Shown: positions 36,297-46,260, numbered from the stretch's first letter. The stretch: 49,295 nt of DNA from Balneolales bacterium (GCA_022565805.1 JAIULZ010000013.1:1-49295), one strand, 5' to 3'. Translations and numbers: made by a program. Notes: generated by a model from the letters alone, not told the origin.

Positions 36297-36755
36297 ATGA
36301 GTTTATACGAAACATTACTATCTGATCTGAAAACAGCAATGAAAGCCAGAGATGAGCGACGCACGTTGGTGCTCAGATCATTAAAAAAAGAAATTCTTGA
36401 TAAAGAAATTGCGGCTCGTACAACCGGAGAGCGAACCGAAGTCTCCGACGAGCTGGTAATAGAAGCTATTTCCAAAGCTGCGAAACAGCGCAGAGACTCC
36501 ATCACACAGTTTGAAGACGCCGGTCGTAACGACCTCGCCGATGTAGAAAAAGCAGAGCTCACCATTATTGAAGGCTACCTGCCCGAGCAGCTTGGCGAAG
36601 AAGAAATTACGGCTATCGTAGACGATGCCATCAGCCAAACCTCTGCAGAAGGAATGCGCGATATGGGTAAGGTAATGGGCATTGTGATGCCAAAAGTGAA
36701 GGGAAAAGCAGATGGCAAGCTGGTTAATACCATTGTGAAAGCCAGACTTACATAA
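36297..36755 (+). CDS. yqeY: YqeY / GatB-related domain protein
   Basis: The 152-residue helical protein starts with SLYETLLSDLKTAMKARDERRTLVLRSLKKEI and has the later EGYLPEQLGEEEI and MGKVMGIVMPKVKGKADGKLVN blocks of the GatB/YqeY family. These correspond to the tail domain of GatB, which contacts tRNA in the amidotransferase; freestanding YqeY has no defined role. No gatA/B/C is nearby. Gene is short, standard length, with a clear ATG. Spaced 117 bp after dapB and likely its own unit. Confidence 0.9.
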   Translation: MSLYETLLSDLKTAMKARDERRTLVLRSLKKEILDKEIAARTTGERTEVSDELVIEAISKAAKQRRDSITQFEDAGRNDLADVEKAELTIIEGYLPEQLGEEEITAIVDDAISQTSAEGMRDMGKVMGIVMPKVKGKADGKLVNTIVKARLT

Positions 36756-36857
36756 TGCTTTAGCGGTACATGATTGTCGTTATATTGGCCAGGCAATTTT
36801 CGAATAATTGTATTTCGAAAAAACTCTTGCCGGGTGCTTTTACAGGCAGAAGTTGCG

Positions 36858-36904
36858 CCTGAGGTAAACCATTAAAGGTAAATATTTAAAACTCAGGTTT
36901 TTTT
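36858..36904 (+). terminator. Putative yqeY terminator
   Basis: CCTGAG (36858-36863) and CTCAGG (36892-36897) enclose a 28-nt AT-rich loop and are followed by seven T (36898-36904). The short stem and long loop make it a weak candidate. Confidence 0.4.
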
Positions 36905-36953
36905 CCTATACTGATTTCGTTTTAAAACGTTTTTGATGTATCTGCATGTGTTT

Positions 36954-37010
36954 GCAGGTATGATGCGGGGCATAGAACTTTTTGAAGCAAGTTCTATGCA
37001 AATACCTTGC
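36954..37010 (+). promoter_or_regulatory. Structured leader before cvpA
   Basis: An inner stem of 11 perfect base pairs (36970-36980 with 36989-36999, 8-nt loop) lies inside an outer stem GCAGGTAT (36954-36961) with ATACC-T-TGC (37002-37010, one bulged T). Together they form a 57-nt hairpin ending 30 nt before the cvpA start at 37041. No known RNA family matched from memory. Confidence 0.55.
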
Positions 37011-37040
37011 TTAAGAACCAGTAAACCTTATCGCTATTTC

Positions 37041-37595
37041 ATGAATGTGCTCGATGCCATATTACTTGTTCCGCTGGTTTATTTCGCTTTTCAGGGATTC
37101 AGAAATGGATTGTTGCGCGAGGTTTTTGGATTCGCTGGCGTACTTCTGGCTCTATTTCTGGGGTTCAGGTATCTGGATAGCGTGCAGGATATGATTACCG
37201 GAGTAATTCCGGTGGAGGATGCCTTTATTCCGGTTCTTGCCTTTGTAATGATTTTTGTGACTGTTATCGTTTTGGTACAACTTGCTATAATCGCCTCAGA
37301 AGCTATCCTTAAGTTCGCGCTCCTAAGCGTGCCAAACCGCATCTTTGGGCTCCTTTTTGGCTTGCTTAAAAGCGGTCTTTTTATAAGCGGGATGCTGGTT
37401 TTACTGCTGGCTTTTAACCTGCCGGATGAAGAAACTCGCCAGGATTCTCTGCTTTACCCGTATGTAATTAGCGTAGCTCCGGCGGCTTATAATATTGTGG
37501 GCGTGGTTTACCCCGGCACAAATTCTTTCACAGAAACTATCGAAGAAGTAATGAAAGACTATGCTATTTCGCCTCCGAGATCCGATTCAAATTAA
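37041..37595 (+). CDS. cvpA: CvpA family membrane protein
   Basis: The 184-residue protein has four hydrophobic helices and the CvpA start MNVLDAILLVPLVYFAFQGFRNGLLREV. E. coli CvpA is needed for colicin V export and normal envelope behaviour; its broader role is unknown. The frame can extend to an ATG at 36933, but that extension is unlike CvpA and is occupied by the structured leader, so 37041 is preferred. The C-terminal tail is polar and cytoplasmic. Stands between yqeY and tyrS with no operon link shown. Confidence 0.82.
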   Translation: MNVLDAILLVPLVYFAFQGFRNGLLREVFGFAGVLLALFLGFRYLDSVQDMITGVIPVEDAFIPVLAFVMIFVTVIVLVQLAIIASEAILKFALLSVPNRIFGLLFGLLKSGLFISGMLVLLLAFNLPDEETRQDSLLYPYVISVAPAAYNIVGVVYPGTNSFTETIEEVMKDYAISPPRSDSN

Positions 37596-37912
37596 GCACA
37601 CTTTATTTATCGCATTCGGTTAAATCAAAAGTATTTTAAACGAATTAAGCCAGCTGCAAAAGATTATATAAGCTATGAGCCGGCTCAGGTATTTTCGTTA
37701 TTTTCCGAACTGCAACAGAATCTACTAATTAGCAACTTGCAAAGTAGCGGATAGCGTCGATTGCCGTAATCATCCAAAAATATTACCTGAAGCTGCCTTA
37801 ATATAGAATGTATTCTTATTACTAAACTTTCGGAAAAAGCATAATGAGTACTCGATTTTATTGATAAAACCTGCTCAGCTACAATTATTAACCAATTTAC
37901 AGTATTACCTAC
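37596..37912. other. 317-bp gap upstream of tyrS
   Basis: Contains a 12-bp perfect palindrome TGAGCCGGCTCA (37676-37687) about 225 bp before tyrS. No T-box leader, tRNA or terminator was recognised. Confidence 0.4.
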
Positions 37913-39127
37913 ATGTCGTTTTTACCGGTTGAAGAACAGTTACAGATTATTCGGAGAGGCACAACCGAAATAATACCGGAAGCAGAGCTTAAAGCTAAGC
38001 TCGAAAAGTCCCGAAAAGAAAATAAGCCGCTACGAATTAAGCTCGGCTGCGATCCTACTCGACCGGATCTTCACCTCGGCCACTCCGTTATTCTCAGAAA
38101 ATTAAGGCAATTTCAGGATTTGGGTCACCATGCCATTTTAATAATTGGTGATTTTACTGGTATGATTGGCGACCCGACCGGGCAGAATAAGACCCGGCCG
38201 GCGCTTACAATAGAAGATGTGCGGGCGAATGGAAAAACCTATTTCGAGCAGGCATCTAAAATTCTGGATCAGAAAAAAACGGAAATAGTATATAACTCCG
38301 ACTGGCTGGGCAAAATGGCTTTTGGTGATGTCATTAAGCTGGCATCGAGCTATACCCTGGCACGAATGATCGAAAGAGATGATTTCACCAAGCGTTTTGG
38401 TAATGAAGAACCCATCGCCCTGCATGAGTTTCTGTATCCGCTGGCACAAGGACAGGATTCTGTGCACCTCAGATCGGATGTCGAGCTGGGGGGCATCGAC
38501 CAAAAGTTTAATCTGCTTGTAGGGCGACATCTGCAAAAAGAAGCGAGCTTAGAGCAACAGGTTTGTCTTATGATGCCTCTGCTTGTTGGCACAGACGGGG
38601 TACAGAAAATGTCGAAATCTTACGATAACTATATCGGAATTAACGAGCAGCCCAACAATATGTACGGTAAAATGCTAACCGTACCAGACGAGCTGATTTA
38701 TACTTATTTCGAGCTTCTAACCGATATTCCGGTGGAAGACTTGCCCCGAATTAAAGAAAAAGCCGAAAATGATCCGCGTAACGCAAAGCATTTGCTGGCA
38801 TGGACCGTAACCCGAATGTATTACGATGAAAAAACTGCCGATGAGGCTAAAGACCATTTCGAAAAGACTATAATAAACAAGCAGGTTCCGGATGATATAC
38901 CCGTATTTTCGTTTCCCGGATATGAAAGCCAAAAGCTTGTTCACATCATAAAAACGGTTGGTTTTGCGCCCAGTAATGGTGAAGCACGGCGTCTTATTCA
39001 GCAGGGTGGTGTTTCGATAGACGGTGAAACCGTAGATGATGTAAACCACGAAATACCGTTTGCTCCTGATACCGAAATAGTGCTGAAAGTAGGCAAAAGA
39101 AAATTCGGCAAATTAACCACAGAGTGA
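37913..39127 (+). CDS. tyrS: Tyrosyl-tRNA synthetase
   Basis: Charges tRNA-Tyr. The 404-residue class Ic enzyme has the HIGH-like HLGHS (in [13 protein letters not shown], about 53-60), [11 protein letters not shown] (about 79-89), KMSKS (about 230) and an S4-type RNA-binding end: [24 protein letters not shown] (about 345-368). The layout is that of the TyrZ-like branch rather than B. subtilis TyrS. Monocistronic or first of a unit with exonuclease III, 80 bp away. The start ATG is clear. Confidence 0.95.
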   Translation: MSFLPVEEQLQIIRRGTTEIIPEAELKAKLEKSRKENKPLRIKLGCDPTRPDLHLGHSVILRKLRQFQDLGHHAILIIGDFTGMIGDPTGQNKTRPALTIEDVRANGKTYFEQASKILDQKKTEIVYNSDWLGKMAFGDVIKLASSYTLARMIERDDFTKRFGNEEPIALHEFLYPLAQGQDSVHLRSDVELGGIDQKFNLLVGRHLQKEASLEQQVCLMMPLLVGTDGVQKMSKSYDNYIGINEQPNNMYGKMLTVPDELIYTYFELLTDIPVEDLPRIKEKAENDPRNAKHLLAWTVTRMYYDEKTADEAKDHFEKTIINKQVPDDIPVFSFPGYESQKLVHIIKTVGFAPSNGEARRLIQQGGVSIDGETVDDVNHEIPFAPDTEIVLKVGKRKFGKLTTE

Positions 39128-39207
39128 GCCAAACACGCTAAAAGATTAATGTAAATTCGACTAAAGAAGAAGCTATGGCCAGTTGCCGGTTTGCTTCTCC
39201 AAAATTT

Positions 39208-39984
39208 ATGCCAGATATAAAGATTAGTACTTACAACGTAAATGGAATTCGCGCTGCAGAGCGTAAGGGATTTTCGGACTGGGTGAAAACATCTCAGCCC
39301 GACATCATTTGTCTTCAGGAAACAAAAGCTCAGGAGGATCAGGTGCCGCCGGAAATTATGAGCCTGGGCTATCAGCACGTAAATTGGCATTCTGCTGTAA
39401 AAAAAGGATATTCTGGCGTGGCCATACTTTCCAAGCCAGAACCGGTACGGGTAGAAAGTGGCATTGGAATAGATTGGATAGATGAAGAAGGCCGGGTGCT
39501 AATGCATGAATATCCCGACTTTATCCTGTTTTCGATATACTTCCCGAGCGGTACAACGGGAGATGCGCGCCAAAGCCTGAAAATGAAGTTCCTGGATATT
39601 TTTAACGGAGTTGCCGATCGCTTACTAAGCGCTAATAAGCCGTTTATACTATGTGGCGACTATAACATCGCTCATACAGAAATAGATATTCATGATCCGG
39701 TACGAAACAAAAACACTTCCGGGTTTTTACCCGAAGAACGCGAGTGGTTTTCTAAGTTCCTTGAAAAAGGAATGGTTGATGTGTTTCGCGAGAAAAACCC
39801 CGACGCCAGAGAGGTCTACAGCTGGTGGTCGTACCGTGCCGCTTCTAAAAGCAGAAATAAAGGCTGGAGATTAGATTACCATCTGGCAAGTGCTTCCCTG
39901 GGCGAAAAAGCTATTGAAGCAGAAATCGAGCGGGACTGGGATATGAGTGATCATGCCCCGGTATCGGTTGTGTATCGGCTGTAA
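39208..39984 (+). CDS. xth: Exodeoxyribonuclease III (AP endonuclease family)
   Basis: Repairs abasic sites and removes 3' blocks. The 258-residue protein contains STYNVNGIRAAERKGF at the start, the metal-binding CLQETKAQ (about 34-41), GVAILSK, SIYFPSG, LCGDYNIAHTEID (about 149-161) and DYHLAS with SDHAPV at the end. These cover the ExoIII/EEP active-site residues. A longer ATG start at 39175 exists in frame, but ExoIII normally begins just before the 'YNVNG' strand, so 39208 is preferred. Located between tyrS and gltX on the same strand. Confidence 0.92.
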   Translation: MPDIKISTYNVNGIRAAERKGFSDWVKTSQPDIICLQETKAQEDQVPPEIMSLGYQHVNWHSAVKKGYSGVAILSKPEPVRVESGIGIDWIDEEGRVLMHEYPDFILFSIYFPSGTTGDARQSLKMKFLDIFNGVADRLLSANKPFILCGDYNIAHTEIDIHDPVRNKNTSGFLPEEREWFSKFLEKGMVDVFREKNPDAREVYSWWSYRAASKSRNKGWRLDYHLASASLGEKAIEAEIERDWDMSDHAPVSVVYRL

Positions 39985-40082
39985 TCTGGCTTATCTTGCA
40001 TATTATCTATTAGAAACGATTTTTAAAAACTGACCGAAATTTCAAACTATTTAGCAGATATTAACGGTCTAAACTTACGATT

Positions 40083-41588
40083 ATGGATTCATCTCAAAAT
40101 AAAGTACGTGTACGATTTGCCCCATCTCCAACGGGCTGGCTTCACATTGGCGGTCTCAGGACAGCCTTGTATAATTACCTTTTTGCGCGTAATCTGGGCG
40201 GTACGTTTATCCTCCGGATCGAGGATACAGATCAAAAACGCTACGTAGAAGGGGCCGAAAGTGATATAATCCAAAGTCTGAGATGGAGCGGTTTAGACTT
40301 TGATGAAGGACCGGGCAAAGAAGGTGATTGTGGCCCATATCGGCAGAGCGAGCGGTCTGAGCTGTACGCAAAATATGCCCGTAAATTAATTGACGACGGC
40401 CACGCGTATTATGCATTCGATACTACGCAGGAAATTGAGGAAATGCGGGAGCGGCTGCAGAAATCGGGCAATCCCAGCCCGAAGTACGATGCTATAACGC
40501 GTATGAGCATGAAAAACTCGATTACACTGCCGGCCGAAGAAGTAGAAAAAAGGCTTGAAAGCGGCCAAGAATACGTAGTGCGCCTAAAGGTACCGCGCAG
40601 AGAAACCATTCGGTTCGAAGATATGGTGCGCGGTCACGTTCGTTTCGAAAGTCAGGGGCTAGACGATCAGGTTCTGCTCAAGTCAGATGGCTTGCCAACC
40701 TACCATCTTGCGAATGTGGTAGACGATCATGAGATGGGAATATCGCACGTTATTCGAGGTGAAGAATGGCTAAGCAGCGCTCCAAAACATATTTTGCTGT
40801 ATCAATACCTGGGCTGGGAACCTCCGACAATGGCTCACTTGCCGCTTATTATGTCGCCTGCCGGTGGAAAGCTATCCAAACGGAAAGCCGAAGAGCAGGG
40901 AATTATGGTAAACGTAAAAGACTATATGGAAAACGGGTTTGAGCCCGGAGCCCTGATAAACTTTTTGGCATTTTTGGGATGGAACCCTGGTGATGACCGC
41001 GAGATTCTATCATTAGAGCAGCTTTGTGCCGAGTTCGCTATAGATCGGGTTGGAAAAGCCGGCGCTGTGTTTAATATGAACAAGCTCATGTGGTATAACG
41101 AGCAGTATATGAGACAGCGTAGCGTAGCTTCTTTACTACCCGATTTCAAAAGAGAGCTGGATAAAGCCAGCATTTCCTGCGAAGATGATGCTTACCTCGA
41201 ACAAATTCTTCCTCTAATGCTCGACAGAGTTTCCAAAGTATCTGAACTGGTTGAGCACGGAAGCTATTTTTTCAAGGCGCCGGCAGAATACGACGAAAAA
41301 TCGCTGAAAAAAGCTTGGAAAGAACAAACACCTCAGCTTGTTGAAGCCTATCAGGAAAAGATAAATCAGCTCCCGGATTCCGGCTTTGAAGCCGTTGCAC
41401 TCAAACAACAGCTCGAAGAAGTTGTAAATGAAGCGGGCACCGGTTTTGGGAAGCTTATGCTGCCTCTACGTGTTGCCATTACTGGTATGGGCTTTGGTCC
41501 GGATTTATTCCAGACCATGCAGCTACTTGGTAAAAAAGAATCGCAAGAGCGTATTGAACGTGCTTTAAAAGAAATACAGCCGGGATAG
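40083..41588 (+). CDS. gltX: Glutamyl-tRNA synthetase
   Basis: Charges tRNA-Glu. The 501-residue class Ib enzyme has VRVRFAPSPTGWLHIGGLRTA (HIGH at 21-24), LPTYHLANVVDDHEMGISHVIRGEEW (about 200) and KLSKR in GGKLSKRKAEE (about 260), with a C-terminal helical anticodon-binding domain. Whether it is discriminating or makes mischarged tRNA-Gln cannot be read here; no gatCAB genes are near. Clear ATG start; about 100 bp lies on either side. Confidence 0.95.
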   Translation: MDSSQNKVRVRFAPSPTGWLHIGGLRTALYNYLFARNLGGTFILRIEDTDQKRYVEGAESDIIQSLRWSGLDFDEGPGKEGDCGPYRQSERSELYAKYARKLIDDGHAYYAFDTTQEIEEMRERLQKSGNPSPKYDAITRMSMKNSITLPAEEVEKRLESGQEYVVRLKVPRRETIRFEDMVRGHVRFESQGLDDQVLLKSDGLPTYHLANVVDDHEMGISHVIRGEEWLSSAPKHILLYQYLGWEPPTMAHLPLIMSPAGGKLSKRKAEEQGIMVNVKDYMENGFEPGALINFLAFLGWNPGDDREILSLEQLCAEFAIDRVGKAGAVFNMNKLMWYNEQYMRQRSVASLLPDFKRELDKASISCEDDAYLEQILPLMLDRVSKVSELVEHGSYFFKAPAEYDEKSLKKAWKEQTPQLVEAYQEKINQLPDSGFEAVALKQQLEEVVNEAGTGFGKLMLPLRVAITGMGFGPDLFQTMQLLGKKESQERIERALKEIQPG

Positions 41589-41688
41589 TCTTTGAAGCCG
41601 TTATAAATGACTAAATCCGTTTTCGATTTGATCCTAAAGAAGGAAAAAAAACTTCTGAAACAGAAACCTGTAACTACATGATAAAACC

Positions 41689-42405
41689 ATGAGTCAGGAT
41701 CGTGGCGCCGATAAACATACTGTTCCGGTTAAATTCGTTAAAAGACGGGGGCAGCGTTACATAAGAATCCGGGTAAAACCCGGCGAGATTATTGTATCGG
41801 CTCCATACGGAACCCCGGATTATGATCTGAACCATTTCTTGCAGGAGAAAAAAGAATGGGTAGAAAAAAGCCTGCTTGCAATGCGCCGTAGAAGAGAAGA
41901 AACCATTCAGAAAAATAAATTTGATGAAGGCTTTCTTTTATATGAAGGCAAGTGGGTGCCGGTAGAAAAAAGCTTCACCCTAAATCAAAAGAGAGTTATT
42001 TTTAAAAAAACAGCGAACGGATTTTTCCTTGAATTGCCGCGGGATATCCCCATAAGTGAAGAATTCATTGCTGAGATGTATATGTCGTGGGCAACTCAAA
42101 GGCTGAAATTAGAGTTTAACAGAATAGCAGCAGCTAAGGGATTCCGCTTTAATAAGGTTACTATTCGTAATCAAAAAACGAAATGGGGCAGCTGTTCGGC
42201 TAAAGGAAATATTAGCCTTAACTGGCGTTTAATTAAATGCCCACCACTTGTAATGGATTATATTTTTGTGCATGAGCTATGCCATCTTGTGCACTTAAAT
42301 CACAGCAAAGCCTACTGGAATCTCGTTGAGAAGCACTATCCACAGTGGAAAGAAGCAGAGCGCTGGATTAAAACAAACGGAGCGCTTGTTTTCCAAAACC
42401 CATAA
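41689..42405 (+). CDS. YgjP-type / DUF45 zinc metallopeptidase-like protein
   Basis: The 238-residue protein has the DUF45 core: TIRNQKTKWGSCSAKGNISLNWRLIKCPP, then the zinc motif HELCH (195-199) and third ligand His205 in LNHSKAYW. YgjP is linked to restriction-modification or immunity operons in some genomes, but the family is broad and here no such partners are visible. The N-terminal half is strand-rich with a YIRIRVKPGEIIVSAPYGTP block. It converges with the methyltransferase gene 25 bp away; no terminator is evident between them. Confidence 0.85.
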   Translation: MSQDRGADKHTVPVKFVKRRGQRYIRIRVKPGEIIVSAPYGTPDYDLNHFLQEKKEWVEKSLLAMRRRREETIQKNKFDEGFLLYEGKWVPVEKSFTLNQKRVIFKKTANGFFLELPRDIPISEEFIAEMYMSWATQRLKLEFNRIAAAKGFRFNKVTIRNQKTKWGSCSAKGNISLNWRLIKCPPLVMDYIFVHELCHLVHLNHSKAYWNLVEKHYPQWKEAERWIKTNGALVFQNP

Positions 42406-42429
42406 ATCAATCTGGCCGATATTAATAAC

Positions 42430-43119
42430 TCAGGCAGAAAGAGCCGCCTTGGAATTACTCGATTTTGCGGAATTTTTCCCGACCCTTTTTATGACAGCCT
42501 TTTTAGGGACGTTCATCTTGAACTCCATTCCCGAGCCGTGCATATTACTAGTTTCGGGTTGACGCACTCTTAGGGTAAATAGCTGAGCAGGGGGCAGATT
42601 TCTGAAGACAAGTGTTTTGTCGATACAATAATCTCGCACAAGCTCTTTTTCGAACTTACACCGGAAAAAGTTGAAATTGACGTATTTATAATACGAAATC
42701 AAGCCATTTGGTTTACAAAGACTAAGCTTTTTTTTCCACATAAGCGAAGTAACAGATTCCGGAATACTTTCATATGGGATGCTTGAAAAAACATAGTCGT
42801 AGGGGGCATCAGGATCAAACTCGAGGAGATCGCCGTAAATAACCCGAATGCCGGGCTGCTTAAACTTTCTGCGCAGCATCCTGCAGAAGTGTGGATTAAT
42901 TTCTACCATATCCAAACGGTCTTCCGGGCGCATAGCACTGCAAATAGCTTTAGTTAGAGTGCCGGTGCCGGGACCTAGTTCCAGTATTCTAAGCGGGGCA
43001 GCATTACAAGCCGTTTTCTTTCTGAGAAACCGAACCATATCATTTGCAAGGTACCTCGAACTAGGTGCAACAGCACCTGTCTTACGAATATCTCTCAGAA
43101 AATATAAAATCGGATTCAA
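42430..43119 (-). CDS. SAM-dependent methyltransferase, PmtA / rRNA-dimethylase-like
   Basis: The 229-residue protein has motif I RILELGPGTGTLTKAI (44-59), an acidic Glu73 after strand 2 (MVEINP), and YGDLLEFDP (95-103) followed by the DYVFSSIPYESIP block at 108-120. This pattern fits phospholipid N-methyltransferases and related enzymes, in which the S-x-I/L-P block replaces the N-P-P-Y of rRNA adenine dimethylases. So phosphatidylethanolamine methylation is a plausible job (inference). No partner phosphatidylcholine genes are nearby. Convergent with the DUF45 gene. Confidence 0.7.
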   Translation of the reverse strand: MNPILYFLRDIRKTGAVAPSSRYLANDMVRFLRKKTACNAAPLRILELGPGTGTLTKAICSAMRPEDRLDMVEINPHFCRMLRRKFKQPGIRVIYGDLLEFDPDAPYDYVFSSIPYESIPESVTSLMWKKKLSLCKPNGLISYYKYVNFNFFRCKFEKELVRDYCIDKTLVFRNLPPAQLFTLRVRQPETSNMHGSGMEFKMNVPKKAVIKRVGKNSAKSSNSKAALSA

Positions 43120-43462
43120 AATGGCGTTTATTTATTAATAAGTCCGGTTGTTACAAAGCATGTATCACAGAAATCGGCTGCAGCCCCAAACGTATTTTTT
43201 TAGAGTATCGGCAGTGTTTATAGTACAAGCACAGCAACTATTTTCTACGTTGTGAAATAGCACAGATAACTGTTTCTACACATCAGTTTGGGCAGAGATA
43301 GCTTATTATATACATTTAAAACGGGATTCGCCAATTTGATTTATAAAGTTATCTGCTATCACTTAATTAGAGAATTCTATGCGAATTAAATTTTATGTAT
43401 TTCCAAACCATCGATTACAGGTAAAAAAAATGCGGCCATCAATTAAGTAGACCGCATGCTAA
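43120..43462. other. 343-bp gap between porX and the methyltransferase
   Basis: Contains the porX terminator (43423-43457). The remainder is AT-rich and presumably holds the methyltransferase promoter on the minus strand; nothing else was recognised. Confidence 0.4.
43423..43457 (-). terminator. Intrinsic terminator of porX
   Basis: On the minus strand ATGCGG (43457-43452) pairs with CCGCAT (43435-43430), followed by eight T (43430-43423, read as A on plus). It lies just beyond the porX stop at 43463. Confidence 0.75.
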
Positions 43463-45016
43463 TTACTTGGGTTTGAGCGTACTAACCGGCAGAATCATTT
43501 CTTCCATAGAAGCTCCGCCATGCTGGAAGGTATCTTTGTACTTATTCTGGAACTTGTGATAATTGGTTGGATACACAAAATAATAGTCTTCTCTTGCAAA
43601 GATATAATTTGTGCTGGCACTAATTCGAGGCAGCTTATAATCTGCCGGGTTGTCTACAATAATGGCCGCATTTTTATCACATTTAAGATGTCTGCCAAAC
43701 TTATATCGCAGGCTTGTGCTGGTATTTCTGTCTCCCAGTACTTTGGTATCTCGCAGCGCACGAACAGAGCCATGGTCGGTTGTTACGACAATACGCACAT
43801 TGTGCTCGGAAAGAAGCTTAAATATTTGCAGCAGATCTGAGTGCTGAAACCATGTTTTGGCCAGAGACCGAAAAGCAGGGACATCCGGCGCTATTTCTTT
43901 TAAAACCTCCGAATCGGATCGCGAATGTACCAGCGTATCCACAAAGTTGAATACAAAAGCGCTGAAAGGATTCTGAACATAGTTGTGAATGCGCTCCGAA
44001 ATCTTGCGTCCTTCCTCTTTGTGCAAAACCTTTTCATAGCGCGGCTGAAATGAATGTCCCAACCGCTTAAGCTGTGCACTTAGTAAAGCGGGCTCATCCA
44101 TGTTTAGCGAAGACTCATCACCATCTGCATTCTTCCAGAATTTAGGGTAATGCTTTTCTATATCGGATGGGTAGAGGCCCGCGAAAATAGCGTTTCTGGA
44201 ATATGGTGTTGCAGTTGGCAGTATCGAGTAATAAAAATCGGTTTCAATGGTGTAATAGTCGCTCAGTAGTTTTTCGAATACCAGCCATTGGTCGTAGCGC
44301 ATGCAGTCAATTAAAATCAGAAAGGTAGCGTCTACCTCACCAGATGTTAAATGCGGCTGAACATACTCCTTTATTATATCCGGTGAAAGCAACGGCCGCT
44401 CATCGATTGGCTTATTTAGCCAATATTGATAGTCTGTGGCTATAAACTTGCCGAACTCGGTATTGGCCTGGCTTATCTGGTCGCCCAAAATCTGCAAAAG
44501 ACCTTCATCGCCATTCTCTAGCTCCAGATCCCAGCTTGTGAGCTGTGAATATATAGAAATCCATTCGCGCCAGTCGGGCCTGCTATCTATCTGAGCGCTT
44601 ATGCTTTGAAAGCTCTGTAAATAGTTTTTGGCTGCTTTCTCGTTCTTGAGCCTTTTTTGATCCAGAATTCTCTTAATGGTAAGCAGTATTTGATTTGGGT
44701 TTACCGGCTTTATGAGGTAATCGGCTATATTAAAACCGATCGCATCTTCCATTATAAATTCTTCTTCACTCTTGGTGATCATAACCACTGGAATCTGCGG
44801 ATTAAACTGCTTTATTTTTCCAAGGGTGGTGAGTCCATCCATGCCGGGCATTTGCTCGTCCAGAAAAACCAGATCGAACGGCTCCGTGCGAATTAAAGTA
44901 ATAGCATCTTCTCCGTTAGTTACAGGGGTAACCTTAAAGCCTTTTTTTTCTAAAAAGAGAAGATGTGGTTTTAGTCTTTCAATTTCGTCATCAGCCCAAA
45001 TTATTTTTGCACTCAT
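43463..45016 (-). CDS. porX: PorX-type response regulator with PglZ domain
   Basis: T9SS regulator and two-component output protein. The 517-residue protein has a CheY-like receiver (1-120; Asp9/Asp10 and phospho-acceptor Asp53 in [21 protein letters not shown] near 102-109). A PglZ alkaline-phosphatase-like domain (from ~215 to the end) has [12 protein letters not shown], a FVDTLVHS block and VTTDHGS, which supply metal ligands. In Porphyromonas and Flavobacterium PorX controls T9SS genes or gliding and is a phosphodiesterase on oligonucleotides. No porY kinase or sigP is adjacent. Terminator follows; the upstream gap (626 bp) should hold the promoter. Confidence 0.88.
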   Translation of the reverse strand: MSAKIIWADDEIERLKPHLLFLEKKGFKVTPVTNGEDAITLIRTEPFDLVFLDEQMPGMDGLTTLGKIKQFNPQIPVVMITKSEEEFIMEDAIGFNIADYLIKPVNPNQILLTIKRILDQKRLKNEKAAKNYLQSFQSISAQIDSRPDWREWISIYSQLTSWDLELENGDEGLLQILGDQISQANTEFGKFIATDYQYWLNKPIDERPLLSPDIIKEYVQPHLTSGEVDATFLILIDCMRYDQWLVFEKLLSDYYTIETDFYYSILPTATPYSRNAIFAGLYPSDIEKHYPKFWKNADGDESSLNMDEPALLSAQLKRLGHSFQPRYEKVLHKEEGRKISERIHNYVQNPFSAFVFNFVDTLVHSRSDSEVLKEIAPDVPAFRSLAKTWFQHSDLLQIFKLLSEHNVRIVVTTDHGSVRALRDTKVLGDRNTSTSLRYKFGRHLKCDKNAAIIVDNPADYKLPRISASTNYIFAREDYYFVYPTNYHKFQNKYKDTFQHGGASMEEMILPVSTLKPK

Positions 45017-45642
45017 TCAAATTCCTTTCTTTCAATTTCAGTATCAATATTATTTTAAAAAGTAGATTATCAAACGGCTTTATACGCCTTCTGTTAATGG
45101 TTTTATCAAAATCCGCAAAATCACTCAACGTAAAGCAACTAGTATAGCTTGGGGGAATAATCCTGGTTAGTTTCCTCAAAAAAGTGATGTTTACAGCTCC
45201 GGAATGCTTTGCAAAACTTTTTATTTACCGGCATCTTCTCCGGATCAAAATAGAATTAATTGCAATGCCCTCAATTTCACAAAAAACGGATGACCACCTT
45301 ATTTTCTGCAACAAAGAAGGTAATAATCATATATACACCAAGTACATAACTTCGTTACACAGTCTTTATTTCAGAATAATAAATAATAGGAGGCTTTGAA
45401 AAACAGTATCGAAGAATTACTGCAGTAAAGATAGGGCCGTATTCAAGGCAGGCGCGAAAAAACCAGGCAAAACCGGCAAAGAGAGGTAATTAGTTTGGAG
45501 ATGAAAAAGTTTAAATGCAGATTAAACGTTTAGCGAATTCAAAAATACTTCAATTTAACATCCGGTTTTTGATTACGCAGATCGAAACCAGTATGCTAAC
45601 CTTCATTCTGTAGACCAGTCTTTTTCGCAGTATTCTGCCGGA
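45017..45642. other. 626-bp gap between porX and the small helix-hairpin-helix gene
   Basis: No gene is supported; frames at 45184-45399 and elsewhere lack family features. The region is AT-rich. It has one short inverted repeat (GTTTAA/TTAAAC, about 45509-45528). The porX promoter presumably lies near 45020-45150. Confidence 0.4.
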
Positions 45643-46260
45643 TTAATTTTCCCCAACTTTAATCATATCTTTGATAGCCTCGAAACGCGAAGGACCGATT
45701 CCTCGTACATTTTTAATGTCTTCTATACGCTGAAACCGACCATTTTCTGCTCTATATTCCACAATACGGGCTGCGATGGCCGGGCCAATACCCGGTAGTT
45801 TAACTAGCTCGTCTACTCCTGCGGTGTTAATATTTATCTTCTCGCTTACCGAAACCGGATTCGACGTATCGGCACTGGCAGAACGGTCGTCGCTATATGT
45901 TTCCTCATTTTGTTTCTGTAGCTTTGAATCATTCGAAGTGTCTGATGCATGAGCAATAGCTTCAGTCGCGGGCGCGCTACTTTCAGTAGTCTGATTCGCT
46001 AAAGACGCTGTTACAGGAAAATATTGAAGCTGCAGCTCTTCTGCCCTCTTCTGAACCGCTGTAGTGCGTTCCTCAAGCACAGCAAAGTATGCCTCATAAG
46101 CATCAGAATCTACCCCCGAAACTTTGGGCGAACCCCAAATTGATAGTGCAAATTGAATGGTAGTGGTTAAAAACAAGACAATAGACAAAATAAGAACGAG
46201 TCGGCGCTCGCTCCTCGAAATCTGGAGTCTATCGGTGAAATAGTATAAATATCTTTTCAT
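45643..46260 (-). CDS. ComEA-type helix-hairpin-helix membrane protein
   Basis: The 205-residue protein has an N-terminal transmembrane segment (about 23-42), a low-complexity linker rich in Ser/Thr/Ala/Glu (about 70-140), then two helix-hairpin-helix units at about 143-200: KININTAGVDELVKLPGIGPAIAARIVEYR and RIEDIKNVRGIGPSRFEAI. That is the ComEA layout: a membrane-anchored DNA-binding domain used in natural transformation. No comEC or other competence gene is in the window. The large N-terminal envelope protein at 82-2226 carries the same fold, which makes two such proteins within 45 kb. Confidence 0.85.
   Translation of the reverse strand: MKRYLYYFTDRLQISRSERRLVLILSIVLFLTTTIQFALSIWGSPKVSGVDSDAYEAYFAVLEERTTAVQKRAEELQLQYFPVTASLANQTTESSAPATEAIAHASDTSNDSKLQKQNEETYSDDRSASADTSNPVSVSEKININTAGVDELVKLPGIGPAIAARIVEYRAENGRFQRIEDIKNVRGIGPSRFEAIKDMIKVGEN

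Noticed and set aside
36933-37040. Upstream ATG extension of cvpA
   Set aside because: The added residues do not resemble CvpA, and the DNA folds into the strong leader hairpin.
41689-43119. Restriction or defence island around the YgjP-type gene and methyltransferase
   Set aside because: The methyltransferase has a PmtA-like S-x-I-P block rather than a DNA-methylase motif, and no nuclease or specificity gene is nearby.
45184-45399. 71-residue frame in the porX upstream gap
   Set aside because: No motif or neighbour link; AT-rich composition.
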